DNA of 64,000 nucleotides from Antitrichia curtipendula (lineage: Eukaryota; Streptophyta; Bryopsida; Hypnales; Leucodontaceae): NCBI GenBank assembly GCA_951230915.1, contig OX579638.1, forward strand, positions 34,448,322 to 34,512,321, given 5' to 3'. The notes under the pieces were generated by a model, which was given only the letters and a program-made list of their open reading frames with translations, ran no database searches and was not told where the DNA came from. The stretch's first letter is position 1. Each line of letters begins with the position of its first letter. A program made the translations under genes and the position numbers. Shown here one piece after another: positions 47,193 through 61,700 of this stretch.

Positions 47193-50100
47193 CGATGTAA
47201 GTAATCCCCACATGTAGAATGCATGTAGGGATTCCATTCTTGCCGCAATATGCTAATTTTATTATGTGCATGAAATATTAAAAGAATCCGCCATGCCCTG
47301 CAGTTTGGGGATCCAAATTCAAGTCTCATGAAATTTGTTGGCCAATTGACTAGTCCAAAAAACTGTACAAGTTGTAAATAATCCCCACATGTAGAATCCA
47401 TGTGGGGATTCCATTCTTGTCGCAATATGCTAATAATATTACGTGCATGAAATATTAAAAGAATCCGGCATGCCCTGTAGTTTGGGGATCCAAATTCAAA
47501 TGTCATGAAATTTGTTGGCCAATTGGCTAGTCCAAAAAAATATACCAGTTGTAAATAATCCCCGCATGTAGATTCCATGTAGAGATTCCATTCTTGCCGC
47601 AATATGCTAGTTTCATTACGTGCATGAAATATTAAAAGGATCCGCCATGCCCTGCAGTTTGGGGATCCAAATTCAAATGTCATGAAATTTATTGGCCAAT
47701 TGACTAGTCCAAAAAAATGTACAAGTTGTAAATAATCCCCACATGTAGAATCCATGTGGGGATTCCATTCTTGTCGCAATATGCTAATTTTATTACGTGC
47801 ATGAAATATTAAAAGGATCCGCCATGCCCTGTAGTTTGGGGATCCAAATTCAAATGTCATGAAATTTATTGGCCAATTGACTAGTCCAAAAAAATGTACA
47901 AGTTGTAAATAATCCTCACATGTAGAATCCATGTGGAGATTCCATTCCTGCCGCAATATGCTAGTTTCATTACGTGCATGAAATATTAAAAGGATCCGCC
48001 ATGCCCTGTAGTTTGGGGATCCAAATTCAAATGTCATGAAATTTGTTGGCCAATTGCCTAGTCCAAAAAACTGTTCAAGTTGTAAATATTCCTCACATGT
48101 AGAATCCATGTGGAGATTCCATTCTTGCCGCAATATGCTAATTTTATTACGTGCATGAAATATTAAAAGAATCCACCATGCCCTGCAGTTTGGGGATCCA
48201 AATTCAAATGTCATGAAATTTATTGGCCAATTGACTAGTCCAAAAAAATGTACAAGTTGTAAATAATCCTCACATGTAGAATCCATGTGGAGATTCCATT
48301 CTTGCCGCAATATGCTAGTTTCATTACGTGCATGAAATATTAAAAGGATCCGCCATGCCCTGTAGTTTGGGGATCCAAATTCAAATGTCATGAAATTTGT
48401 TGGCCAATTGCCTAGTCCAAAAAACTGTTCAAGTTGTAAATAATCCTCACATGTAGAATCCATGTGGGGATTCCATTCTTGCCGCAATATGCTAATTTTA
48501 TTACGTGCATGAAATATTAAAAGGATCCGCCATGCCCTGCAGTTTGGGGATCCAAATTCAAGTCTCATGAAATTTGTTGGCCAATTGACTAGTCCAAAAA
48601 ACTGTACAAGTTGTAAATAATCCTCACATGTAGAATCCATGTGGGGATTCCATTCTTGCCGCAATATGCTAATTTTATTACGTGCATGAAATATTAAAAG
48701 AATCCGCCATGCCCTGCAGTTTGGGGATCCAAATTCAAATGTCATGAAATTTGTTGGCCAATTGACTAGTTCAAAAAAATGTACAAGTTGTAAATAATCC
48801 TCACATGTAGATTCCATGTGGAGATTCCATTCTTGCCGCAATATGCTAATTTTATTACATGCATGAAATATTAAAAGGATCCGCCATGCCTTGTAGTTTG
48901 GGAATCCAAATTCAAATGTCATGAAATTTATTGGCCAATTGACTAGTCCAAAAAAATGTACACGATGTAAGTAATCCCCACATGTAGAATGCATGTAGGG
49001 ATTCCATTCTTGCCGCAATATGCTAATTTTATTATGTGCATGAAATATTAAAAGAATCCGCCATGCCCTGCAGTTTGGGGATCCAAATTCAAGTCTCATG
49101 AAATTTGTTGGCCAATTGACTAGTCCAAAAAACTGTACAAGTTGTAAATAATCCCCACATGTAGAATCCATGTGGGGATTCCATTCTTGTCGCAATATGC
49201 TAATAATATTACGTGCATGAAATATTAAAAGAATCCGGCATGCCCTGTAGTTTGGGGATCCAAGTTCAAATGTCATGAAATTTATTGGCCAATTGACTAG
49301 TCCAAAAAAATGTACAAGTTGTAAATAATCCCCACATGTAGAATCCATGTGGGGATTCCATTCTTGTCGCAAGATGTTAATTTTATTACGTGCATGAAAT
49401 ATTAAAAGAATCCGCCATGCCCTATAGTTTGGGGATCCAAATTCAAATGTCATGAAATTTGTTGGCCAATTGGCTAGTCCAAAAAAATATACCAGTTGTA
49501 AATAATCCCCGCATGTAGATTCCATGTAGAGATTCCATTCTTGCCGCAATATGCTAGTTTCATTACGTGCATGAAATATTAAAAGGATCCGCCATGCCCT
49601 GCAGTTTGGGGATCCAAATTCAAATGTCATGAAATTTATTGGCCAATTGACTAGTCCAAAAAAATGTACAAGTTGTAAATAATCCCCACATGTAGAATCC
49701 ATGTGGGGATTCCATTCTTGTCGCAATATGCTAATTTTATTACGTGCATGAAATATTAAAAGGATCCGCCATGCCCTGTAGTTTGGGGATCCAAATTCAA
49801 ATGTCATGAAATTTATTGGCCAATTGACTAGTCCAAAAAAATGTACAAGTTGTAAATAATCCTCACATGTAGAATCCATGTGGAGATTCCATTCCTGCCG
49901 CAATATGCTAGTTTCATTACGTGCATGAAATATTAAAAGGATCCGCCATGCCCTGTAGTTTGGGGATCCAAATTCAAATGTCATGAAATTTGTTGGCCAA
50001 TTGACTAGTCCAAAAAAATGTACAAGTTGTAAATATTCCTCACATGTAGAATCCATGTGGAGATTCCATTCTTGCCGCAATATGCTAATTTTATTACGTG

Positions 50101-51960
50101 CATGAAATATTAAAAGAATCCACCATGCCCTGCAGTTTGGGGATCCAAATTCAAATGTCATGAAATTTGTTGGCCAATTGACTAGTCCAAAAAAATGTAC
50201 AAGTTGTAAATAATCCTCACATGTAGATTCCATGTGGAGATTCCATTCTTGCCGCAATATGCTAATTTTATTACATGCATGAAATATTAAAAGGATCCGC
50301 CATGCCTTGTAGTTTGGGAATCCAAATTCAAATGTCATGAAATTTATTGGCCAATTGACTAGTCCAAAAAAATGTACACGATGTAAGTAATCCCCACATG
50401 TAGAATGCATGTAGGGATTCCATTCTTGCCGCAATATGCTAATTTTATTATGTGCAGGAAATATTAAAAGAATCCGCCATGCCCTGCAGTTTGGGGATCC
50501 AAATTCAAATGTCATGAAATTTGTTGGCCAATTGACTAGTTCAAAAAAATGTACAGGTTGTAAATAATCCTCACATGTAGAATCCATGTGGGGATTCCAT
50601 TCTTGTCGCAAGATGTTAATTTTATTACGTGCATGAGATATTAAAAGAATCCGCCATGACCTATAGTTTGGGGATCCAAATTCAAATGTCATGAAATTTG
50701 TTGGCCAATTGGCTAGTCCAAAAAAATATACCAACTGTAAATAATCCCCGCATGTAGAATCCATGTGGAGATGCCATTCTTGCCGCAATATGCTAGTTTC
50801 ATTACGTGCATGAAATATAAAAAGGATCCGCCATGCCCTGTAGTTTGGGGATCCAAATTCAAATGTCATGAAATTTGTTGGCCAATTGCCTAGTCCAAAA
50901 AACTGTTCAAGTTGTAAATAATCCTCACATGTAGAATCCATGTGGGGATTCCAATCTTGCCGCAATATGCTAATTTTATTACGTGCATGAAATATTAAAA
51001 GAATCCGCCATGCCCTGCAGTTTGGGGATCCAAATTCAAATGTCATGAAATTTGTTGGCCAATTGACTAGTCCAAAAAAATGTACAAGTTGTAAATAATC
51101 CCCACATGTAGAATCCATGTGGGGATTCCATTCTTGTCGCAATATGCTAATTTTATTACGTGCATGAAATATTAAAAGGATCCGCCATGCCCTGCAGTTT
51201 GGGGATCCAAATTTAAATGTCATGAAATTTATTGGCCAATTGACTAGTCCAAAAAAATGTACAAGTTGTAAATAATCCCCACATGTAGAATCCATGTGGG
51301 GATTCCATTCTTGCCGCAATATGCTAATTTTATTACGTGCATGAAATATTAAAAGGATCCGCCATGCCCTGCAGTTTGGGGATCCAAATTCAAATGTCAT
51401 GAAATTTGTTGGCCAATTGACTAGTTCAAAAAAATGTACAAGTTGTAAATAATCCCCACATGTAGAATCCATGTGGGGATTCCATTCTTGTCGCAATATG
51501 CTAATTTTATTACGTGCATGAAATATGAAAAGGATCCGCCATGCCCTGTAGTTTGGGGATCCAAATTCAAATGTCATGAAATTTATTGGCCAATTGACTA
51601 GTCCAAAAAAATGTACAAGTTGTAAATAATCCTCACATGTAGAATCCATGTGGGGATTCCATTCTTGCCGCAATATGCTAATTTTATTACATGCATGAAA
51701 TATTAAAAGGATCCGCCATGCCTTGTAGTTTGGGAATCCAAATTCAAATGTCATGAAATTTGTTGGCCAATTGACTAGTCCAAAAAAATGTACACGATGT
51801 AAGTAATCCCCACATGTAGAATGCATGTAGGGATTCCATTCTTGCCGCAATATGCTAATTTTATTATGTGCAGGAAATATTAAAAGAATCCGCCATGCCC
51901 TGCAGTTTGGGGATCCAAATTCAAGTCTCATGAAATTTGTTGGCCAATTGACTAGTCCAA
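47193..51960. repeat. Higher-order repeat, 8- to 10-monomer unit
   Basis: The CACGATGTAAG variant recurs at 47193, 48963, 50379 and 51795 (10, 8 and 8 monomers apart), with neighbouring variants such as TTTGGGAATCC preceding each. No 1-bp deletion occurs between about 46.8 and 53.3 kb, which is why the longest open frame (46769-53347, 2192 codons) lies here. Confidence 0.8.
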
Positions 51961-54900
51961 AAAAATGTACAAGTTGTAAATAATCCCCACATGTAGAATC
52001 CATGTGGGGATTCCATTCTTGTCGCAATATGCTAATAATATTACGTGCATGAAATATTAAAAGAATCCGGCATGCCCTGTAGTTTGGGGATCCAAATTCA
52101 AATGTCATGAAATTTGTTGGCCAATTGACTAGTCCAAAAAAATGTACAAGTTGTAAATAATCCCCACATGTAGAATCCATGTGGGGATTCCATTCTTGTC
52201 GCAAGATGTTAATTTTATTACGTGCATGAGATATTAAAAGGATCCGCCATGCCCTATAGTTTGGGGATCCAAATTCAAATGTCATGAAATTTGTTGGCCA
52301 ATTGGCTAGTCCAAAAAAATATACCAACTGTAAATAATCCCCGCATGTAGATTCCATGTAGAGATTCCATTCTTGCCGCAATATGCTAGTTTCATTACGT
52401 GCATGAAATATTAAAAGAATCCGCCATGCCCTGCAGTTTGGGGATCCAAATTCAAATGTCATGAAATTTATTGGCCAATTGACTAGTCCAAAAAAATGTA
52501 CAAGTTGTAAATAATCCCCACATGTAGAATCCATGTGGGGATTCCATTCTTGCCGCAATATGCTAATTTTATTACGTGCATGAAATATTAAAAGAATCCG
52601 CCATGCCCTGCAGTTTGGGGATCCAAATTCAAATGTCATGAAATTTGTTGGCCAATTGACTAGTCCAAAAAAATGTACAAGTTGTAAATAATCCCCACAT
52701 GTAGAATCCATGTGGGGATTCCATTCTTGTCGCAATATGCTAATTTTATTACGTGCATGAAATATGAAAAGGATCCGCCATGCCCTGTAGTTTGGGGATC
52801 CAAATTCAAATGTCATGAAATTTATTGGCCAATTGACTAGTCCAAAAAAATGTACAAGTTGTAAATAATCCTCACATGTAGAATCCATGTGGAGATTCCA
52901 TTCTTGCCGCAATATGCTAGTTTCATTACGTGCATGAAATATTAAAAGGATCCGCCATGCCCTGTAGTTTGGGGATCCAAATTCAAGTCTCATGAAATTT
53001 GTTGGCCAATTGCCTAGTCCAAAAAACTGTTCAAGTTGTAAATAATCCTCACATGTAGAATCCATGTGGGGATTCCATTCTTGCCGCAATATGCTAATTT
53101 TATTACGTGCATGAAATATTAAAAGGATCCGCCATGCCCCGTAGTTTGGGGATCCAAATTCAAATGTCATGAAATTTGTTGGCCAATTGACTAGTCCAAA
53201 AAAATGTACAAGTTGTAAATAATCCCCACATGTAGAATCCATATGGGGATTCCATTCTTGCCGCAATATGCTAGTTTCATTACGTGCATGAAATATTAAA
53301 AGAATCCGCCATTTCTTGTAGTTTGGGGATCCAAATTCAAATGTCATGAAATTTATTGGCCAATTGACTAGTCCAAAAAACTGTACAAGTTGTCAATAAT
53401 CCCCACATGTAGAATCCATGTGGGGATTCCATTCTTGTCGCAATATGCTAATAATATTACGTGCATGAAATATTAAAAGAATCCACCATGCCCTGTAGTT
53501 TGGGGATCCAAGTTCAAATGTCATGAAATTTGTTGGCCAATTGGCTACTCCAAAAAAATGTACAAGTTGTAAATATTCCTCACATGTAGAATCCATGTGG
53601 AGATTCCATTCTTGCCGCAATATGCTAATTTTATTACGTGCATGAAATATTAAAAGAATCCGCCATGCCCTGCAGTTTGGGGATCCAAATTCAAATGTCA
53701 TGAAATTTGTTGGCCAACTGACTAGTTCAAAAAAATATACAAGTTGTAAATAATCCCCACATGTAGATTCCATGTAGAGATTCCATTCTTGCCGCAATAT
53801 GCTAGTTTCATTACGTGCATGAAATATTAAAAGGATCCGCCATTTCTTGTAGTTTGGGGATCCAAATTCAAATGTCATGAAATTTGTTGGCCAATTGCCT
53901 AGTCCAAAAAACTGTACAAGTTGTAAATAATCCCCACATGTAGAATCCATGTGGGGATTCCATTCTTGCCGCAATATGCTAATTTTATTACAGGCATGAA
54001 ATATTAAAAGAATCCGCCAAACCTTGTAGTTTGAGGATCCAAATTCAAATGTCATGAAATTTATTGGCCAATTGACTAGTCCAAAAAACTGTACAAGTTG
54101 TCAATAATCCCCACATGTAGAATCCATGTGGGGATTCCATTCTTGTCGCAATATGCTAATAATATTACGTGCATGAAATATTAAAAGAATCCGGCATGCC
54201 CTGTAGTTTGGGGATCCAAGTTCAAATGTCATGAAATTTGTTGGCCAATTGACTAGTCCAAAAAAATGTACAAGTTGTAAATAATCCCCACATGTAGAAT
54301 CCATGTGGGGATTCCATTCTTGTCGCAAGATGCTAATTTTATTACATGCATGAAATATTAAAAGAATCCGCCATGCCTTGTAATTTGGGGATCCAAATTC
54401 AAATGTCATGAAATTTATTGGCCAATTGCCTAGTCCAAAAAACTGTTCAAGTTGTAAATAATCCTCACATGTAGAATCCATGTGGGATTCCATTCTTGCC
54501 GCAATATGCTAATTTTATTACGTGCATGAAATATTAAAAGGATCCGCCATGCCTTGTAGTTTGGGGATCCAAATTCAAATGTCATGAAATTTGTTGGCCA
54601 ATTGCCTAGTCTAAAAAACTGTTCAAGTTGTAAATAATCCTCACATGTAGAATCCATGTGGGGATTCCATTCTTGCCGCAATATGCTTATTTTATTACGT
54701 GCATGAAATATTAAAAGAATCCGCCATGCCCTGTAGTTTGGGGATCCAAATTCAAATGTCATGAAATTTGTTGGCCAATTGACTAGTCCAAAAAAATGTA
54801 CAAGTTGTAAATAATCCTCACATGTAGAATCCATGTGGAGATTCCATTCTTGCCGCAATATGCTAATTTTATTACGTGCATGAAATATTAAAAGGATCCG

Positions 54901-56375
54901 CCATGCCCTGCAGTTTGGGGATCCAAATTCAAATGTCATGAAATTTGTTGGCCAACTGACTAGTTCAAAAAAATATACAAGTTGTAAATAATCCCCACAT
55001 GTAGATTCCATGTAGAGATTCCATTCTTGCCGCAATATGCTAATTTTATTACGTGCATGAAATATTAAAAGAATCCGCCATGCCTTGTAATTTGGGGATC
55101 CAAATTCAAATGTCATGAAATTTGTTGGCCAATTTACTAGTCCAAAAAACTGTACAAGTTGTAAATAATCCCCACATGTAGAATCCATGTGGGGATTCCA
55201 TTCTTGCCGCAATATGCTAATTTTATTACGTGCATGAAATATTAAAAGAATCCGCCATGCCCTATAGTTTGGGGATCCAAATTCAAATGTCATGAAATTT
55301 ATTGGCCAGTTGGCTAGTCCAAAAAAATATACAAGTATTAAATAATCCCCACATGTAGAATCCATGTGGGGATTCCATTCTTGCCGCAATATGCTAATTT
55401 TATTACGTGCATGAAATATTAAAAGAATCCGCCATGCCCTGTAGTTTGGGGATCCAAATTCAAATGTCATGAAATTTATTGGCCAATTGACTAGTCCAAA
55501 AAAATATACAAGTTGTAAATAATCCCCACATGTAGATTCCATGTAGAGATTCCATTCTTGCCGCAATATGCTAATTTTATTACGTGCATGAAATATTAAA
55601 AGAATCCGCCATGCCTTGTAATTTGGGGATCCAAATTCAAATGTCATGAAATTTGTTGGCCAATTGCCTAGTCCAAAAAAATGTACAAGTTGTAAATAAT
55701 CCTCACATGTAGAATCCATGTGGGGATTCCATTCTTGCCGCAATATGCTAATTTTATTACGTGCATGAAATATGAAAAGGATCCGCCATGCCTTGTAGTT
55801 TGGGGATCCAAATTCAAATGTCATGAAATTTGTTGGCCAACTGACTAGTCCAAAAAAATGTAAAAGTTGTAAATAATCCTCACATGTAGAATCCATGTGG
55901 AGATTCCATTCTTGCCGCAATATGCTAATTTTATTACGTGCATGAAATATTAAAAGAATCCGCCAAACCTTGTAGTTTGAGGATTCAAATTCAAATGTCA
56001 TGAAATTTATTGGCCAATTGACTAGTCCAAAAAAATGTACAAGTTGTAAATAATCCCCACATGTAGAATCCATGTGGGGATTCCATTCTTGTCGCAATAT
56101 GCTAATTTTATTACGTGCATGAAATATTAAAAGAATCCGCCATGCCCTATAGTTTGGGGATCCAAATTCAAATGTCATGAAATTTATTGGCCAATTGGCT
56201 AGTCCAAAAAAATATACAAGTATTAAATAATCCCCACATGTAGAATCCATGTAGGGATTCCATTCTAGCCGTAATATGCTAATTTTATTACGTGCATGAA
56301 ATATTAAAAGGATCCGCCATGCCCTGTAGTTTGGGGATCCAAATTCAAATGTCATGAAATTTGTTGGCCAATTGC

Positions 56376-56800
56376 CTAGTCCAAAAAACTGTACAAGTTG
56401 TAAATAATCCCCACATGTAGAATCCATGTGGGATTCCATTCTTGCCGCAATATGCTAATTTTATTACGTGCATGAAATATTAAAAGGATCCGCCATGCCC
56501 TGTAGTTTGGGGATCCAAATTCAAATGTCATGAAATTTGTTGGCCAATTGCCTAGTCCAAAAAACTGTACAAGTTGTAAATAATCCCCACATGTAGAATC
56601 CATGTGGGATTCCATTCTTGCCGCAATATGCTAATTTTATTACGTGCATGAAATATTAAAAGGATCCGCCATGCCCTGTAGTTTGGGGATCCAAATTCAA
56701 ATGTCATGAAATTTGTTGGCCAATTGCCTAGTCCCAAAAAATGTACAAGTTGTAAATAATCCCCACATGTAGAATCCATGTGGGATTCCATTCTTGCCGC
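56376..56800. repeat. Three consecutive 176-bp monomers
   Basis: The shortened dyad CATGTGGGATT occurs near 56431, 56607 and 56783, exactly 176 bp apart. The shortened monomer has itself been amplified in tandem. Confidence 0.85.
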
Positions 56801-57849
56801 AATATGCTAATTTTATTACGTGCATGAAATATTAAAAGAATCCGCCATGCCCTATAGTTTGGGGATCCAAATTCAAATGTCATGAAATTTATTGGCCAAT
56901 TGGCTAGTCCAAAAAAATATACAAGTATTAAATAATCCCCACATGTAGAATCCATGTGGGGATTCCATTCTTGCCGTAATATGCTAATTTTATTACGTGC
57001 ATGAAATATTAAAAGGATCCGCCATGCCCTGTAGTTTGGGGATCCAAATTCAAATGTCATGAAATTTGTTGGCCAATTGACTAGTCCAAAAAACTGTACA
57101 AGTTGTAAATAATCCTCACATGTAGAATCCATGTAGGGATTCCATTCTTGCCGCAATATGCTAATTTTATTGCGTGCATGAAATATTAAAAGAATCCGCC
57201 ATGTCTTGTAATTTGGGGATCCAAATTCAAATGTCATGAAATTTGTTTGCCAATTTATTAGTCCAAAAAACTGTACAAGTTGTAAATAATCCCCACATGT
57301 AGAATCCATGTGGGGATTCCATTCTTGCCGCAATATGCTAATTTTATTACAGGCATGAAATATTAAAAGAATCCGCCAAACCTTGTAGTTTGAGGATCCA
57401 AATTCAAATGTCATGAAATTTATTGGCCAATTGACTAGTCCAAAAAACTGTACAAGTTGTAAATAATCCCCACATGTAGAATCCATGTGGGGATTCCATT
57501 CTTGTCGCAATATGCTAATTTTATTACGTGCATGAAATATTAAAAGAATCCGCCATGCCCTGTATTTTGGGGATCCAAGTTCAAATGTCATGAAATTTAT
57601 TGGCCAATTGACTAGTCCAAAAAAATGTACAAGTTGTAAATAATCCCCACATGTAGAATCCATGTGGGGATTCCATTCTTGCCGCCTTATGCTAGTTTCA
57701 TTACGTGCATGAAATATTAAAAGGATCCGCCATGCCCTGTAGTTTGGGGATCCAAATTCAAATGTCATGAAATTTGTTGCCCAACTGACTAGTCCAAAAA
57801 AATGTACAAGTTGTAAATAATCCCCACATGTAGAATCCATGTAGAGATT

Positions 57850-58230
57850 CCATTCTTGCCTTAATATGCTAGTTTCATTACGTGCATGAAGTATTAAAAG
57901 GATCCGCCATGCCTTGTAGTTTGGGGATCCAAATTCAAATGTCATGAATTTTGTTGGCCAATTGACTAGTCCAAAAAACTGTACAAGTTGTAAATAATCC
58001 CCACATGTAGAATCCATGTGGGGATTCCATTCTTGCCGCAATATGCTAATTTTATTACGTGCATGAAATATTAAAAGAATCCGCCATGCCCTGTAGTTTG
58101 GGGATCCAAATTCAAATGTCATGAAATTTGTTGCCCAACTGACTAGTCCAAAAAAATGTACAAGTTGTAAATAATCCCCACATGTAGAATCCATGTAGAG
58201 ATTCCATTCTTGCCTTAATATGCTAGTTTC
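57850..58230. repeat. Higher-order repeat, 2-monomer unit (354 bp)
   Basis: The variants TTGCCTTAATATGC and TTGTTGCCCAACTG recur as a pair with TTAATATGC at 57861 and 58215, 354 bp apart. Confidence 0.7.
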
Positions 58231-58799
58231 ATTACGTGCATGAAGTATTAAAAGGATCCGCCATGCCTTGTAGTTTGGGGATCCAAATTCAAATGTCATG
58301 AATTTTGTTGGCCAATTGACTAGTCCAAAAAACTGTACAAGTTGTAAATAATCCCCACATGTAGAATCCATGTGGGGATTCCATTCTTGCCGCAATATGC
58401 TAATTTTATTACGTGCATGAAATATTAAAAGAATCCGCCATGCCCTGTAGTTTGGGGATCCAAATTCAAATGTCATGAAATTTGTTGGCCAATTGACTAG
58501 TCCAAAAAAGTGTACAAGTTGTAAATAATCCCCACATGTAGAATCCATGTAGGGATTCCATTCTTGCCGCAATATGCTAATTCCATTACGTGCATGAAAT
58601 ATTAAAAGGATCCGCCATGCCCTGTAGTTTGGGGATCCAAATTCAAATGTCATGAAATTTGTTGGCCAATTGACTAGTCCAAAAAACTGTACAAGTTGTA
58701 AATAATCCTCACATGTAGAATACATGTGGGGATTCCATTCGTGCCGCAATATGCTAATTTTATTACGTGCATGAAATATTAAAAGGATCCGCCATACCC

Positions 58800-61700
58800 T
58801 TTAGTTTGGGGATCCAAATTCAAATGTCATGAAATTTGTTGGCCAATTGACTAGTCCAAAAAAATGTACAAGTTGTAAATAATCCCCGCATGTAGAATCC
58901 ATGTAGGGATTCCATTCTTGCCGCAATATGCTAATTTTATTACGTGCATGAAATATTAAAAGAATCCGCCATGCCCTGTAGTTTGGGGATCCAAATTCAA
59001 ATGTCATGAAATTTGTTGGCCAATTGACTAGTCCAAAAAAGTGTACAAGTTGTAAATAATCCCCACATGTAGAATCCATGTAGGGATTCCATTCTTGCCG
59101 CAATATGCTAATTTTATTACGTGCATGACATATTAAAAGGATCCGCCATGCCCTGTAGTTTGGGGATCCAAATTCAAATGTCATGAAACTTGTTGGCCAA
59201 CTGACTAGTCCAAAAAAATGTACAAGTTGTAAATAATCCCCACATGTAGAATCCATGTAGGGATTCCATTCTTGCCGCAATATGCTAATTCCATTACGTG
59301 CATGAAATATTAAAAGGATCCGCCATGCCCTGTAGTTTGGGGATCCAAATTCAAATGTCATGAAATTTGTTGGCCAGTTGACTAGTCCAAAAAACTGTAC
59401 AAGTTGTAAGTAATCCTCACATGTAGAATCCATGTGGGGATTCCATTCTTGCCACAATATGCTAATTTTATTACGTGCATGAAATATTAAAAGAATCCAG
59501 CATGCCCTGTAGTTTGGGGATCCAAATTCAAATGTCATGAAATTTGTTGGCCAATTGACTAGTCCAAAAAAATGTACAAGTTGTAAATAATCCTCACATG
59601 TAGAATCCATGTGGGGATTCCATTCTTGCCGCAATATGCTAATTTTATTACGTGCATGAAATATTAAAAGAATCCGCCATGCCCTGTAGTTTGGGGATCC
59701 AAATTCAAATGTCATGAAATTTGTTGGCCAATTGCCTACTCCAAAAAAATGTACAAGCTGTAAATAATCCTTCAATGTAGAATCCATGTGGGGATTCCAT
59801 TCTTGCCGCAATATGCTAATTTTATTACGTGCATGAAATATTAAAAGAATCCGCCATGCCCTGTAGTTTGGGGGTCCAAATTCAAATGTCATGAAATTTG
59901 TTGGCCAACTGACTAGTTCAAAAAAATATACAAGTTGTAAATAATCCCCACATGTAGATTCCATGTAGAGATTCCATTCTTGCCGCAATATGCTAGTTTC
60001 ATTACGTGCATGAAACATTAAAAGGATCCGCCATGCCTTGTAGTTTGGGAATCCAAATTCAAATGTCATGAAATTTGTTGGCCAATTGACTAGTCCAAAA
60101 AAATATACAAGTTGTAAATAATCCTCACATGTAGAATCCATGTGGGGATTCCATTCTTGCCGCAATATGCTAATTTTATTACGTGCATGAAATATTAAAA
60201 GAATCCGCCATGCCCTGTAGTTTGGGGATCCAAATTCAAATGTCATGAAATTTGTTGGCCAACTGACTAGTTCAAAAAAATATACAAGTTGTAAATAATC
60301 CCCACATGTAGATTCCATGTAGAGATTCCATTCTTCCCTTAATATGCTAGTTTCATTACGTGCATGAAATATTAAAAGGATCCGCCATGCCCTGTAGTTT
60401 GGGGATCCAAATTCAAATGTCATGAAATTTGTTGGCCAATTGACTAGTCCAAAAAACTGTACAAGTTGTAAATAATCCGCACATGTAGAATCCATGTGGG
60501 GATTCCATTCTTGCCGCAATATGCTAATTTTATTACGTGCATGAAATATTAAAAGAATCCGCCATGCCCTGTAGTTTGGGGATCCAAATTCAAATGTCAT
60601 GAAATTTGTTGGCCAATTGCCTACTCCAAAAAAATGTACAAGTTGTAAATAATCCTTCAATGTAGAATCCATGTGGGGATTCCATTCTTGCCGCAATATG
60701 CTAATTTTATTACGTGCATGAAATATTAAAAGGATCCGCCATGCCCTGTAGTTTGGGGGTCCAAATTCAAATGTCATGAAATTTGTTGGCCAATTGACTA
60801 GTCCAAAAAACTGTACAAGTTGTAAATAATCCGCACATGTAGAATCCATGTGGGGATTCCATTCTTGCCGCAATATGCTAATTTTATTACGTGCATGAAA
60901 TATTAAAAGAATCCGCCATGCCCTTTAGTTTGGGGATCCAAATTCAAATGTCATGAAATTTGTTGGCCAATTGACTAGTCCAAAAAAATGTACAAGTTGT
61001 AAATAATCCCCGCATGTAGAATCCATGTAGGGATTCCATTCTTGCCGCAATATGCTAATTTTATTACATGCATGAAATATTAAAAGAATCCGCCATGCCC
61101 TGTAGTTTGGGGATCCAAATTCAAATGTCATGAAATTTGTTGGCCAATTGCCTAGTCCAAAAAAATGTACAAGTTGTAAATAATCCCCACATGTAGAATC
61201 CATGTGGGGATTCCATTCTTGCCGCAATATGCTAATTTTATTACGTGCATGAAATATTAAAAGGATCCGCCATGCCCTTTAGTTTGGGGATCCAAATTCA
61301 AATGTCATGAAATTTGTTGGCCAATTGACTAGTCCAAAAAAATGTACAAGTTGTAAATAATCCCCGCATGTAGAATCCATGTAGGGATTCCATTCTTGCC
61401 GCAATATGCTAATTTTATTACATGCATGAAATATTAAAAGAATCCGCCATGCCCTGTAGTTTGGGGATCCAAATTCAAATGTCATGAAATTTGTTGGCCA
61501 ACTGACTAGTTCAAAAAAATATACAAGTTGTAAATAATCCCCACATGTAGAATCCATGTAGGGATTCCATTCTTGCCGCAATATGCTAATTTTATTACGT
61601 GCATGACATATTAAAAGGATCCGCCATGGCCCCTATTTTGGGGATCCAAATTCAAATGTCATGAAATTTGTTGGCCAATTGACTAGTCCAAAAAAATGTA

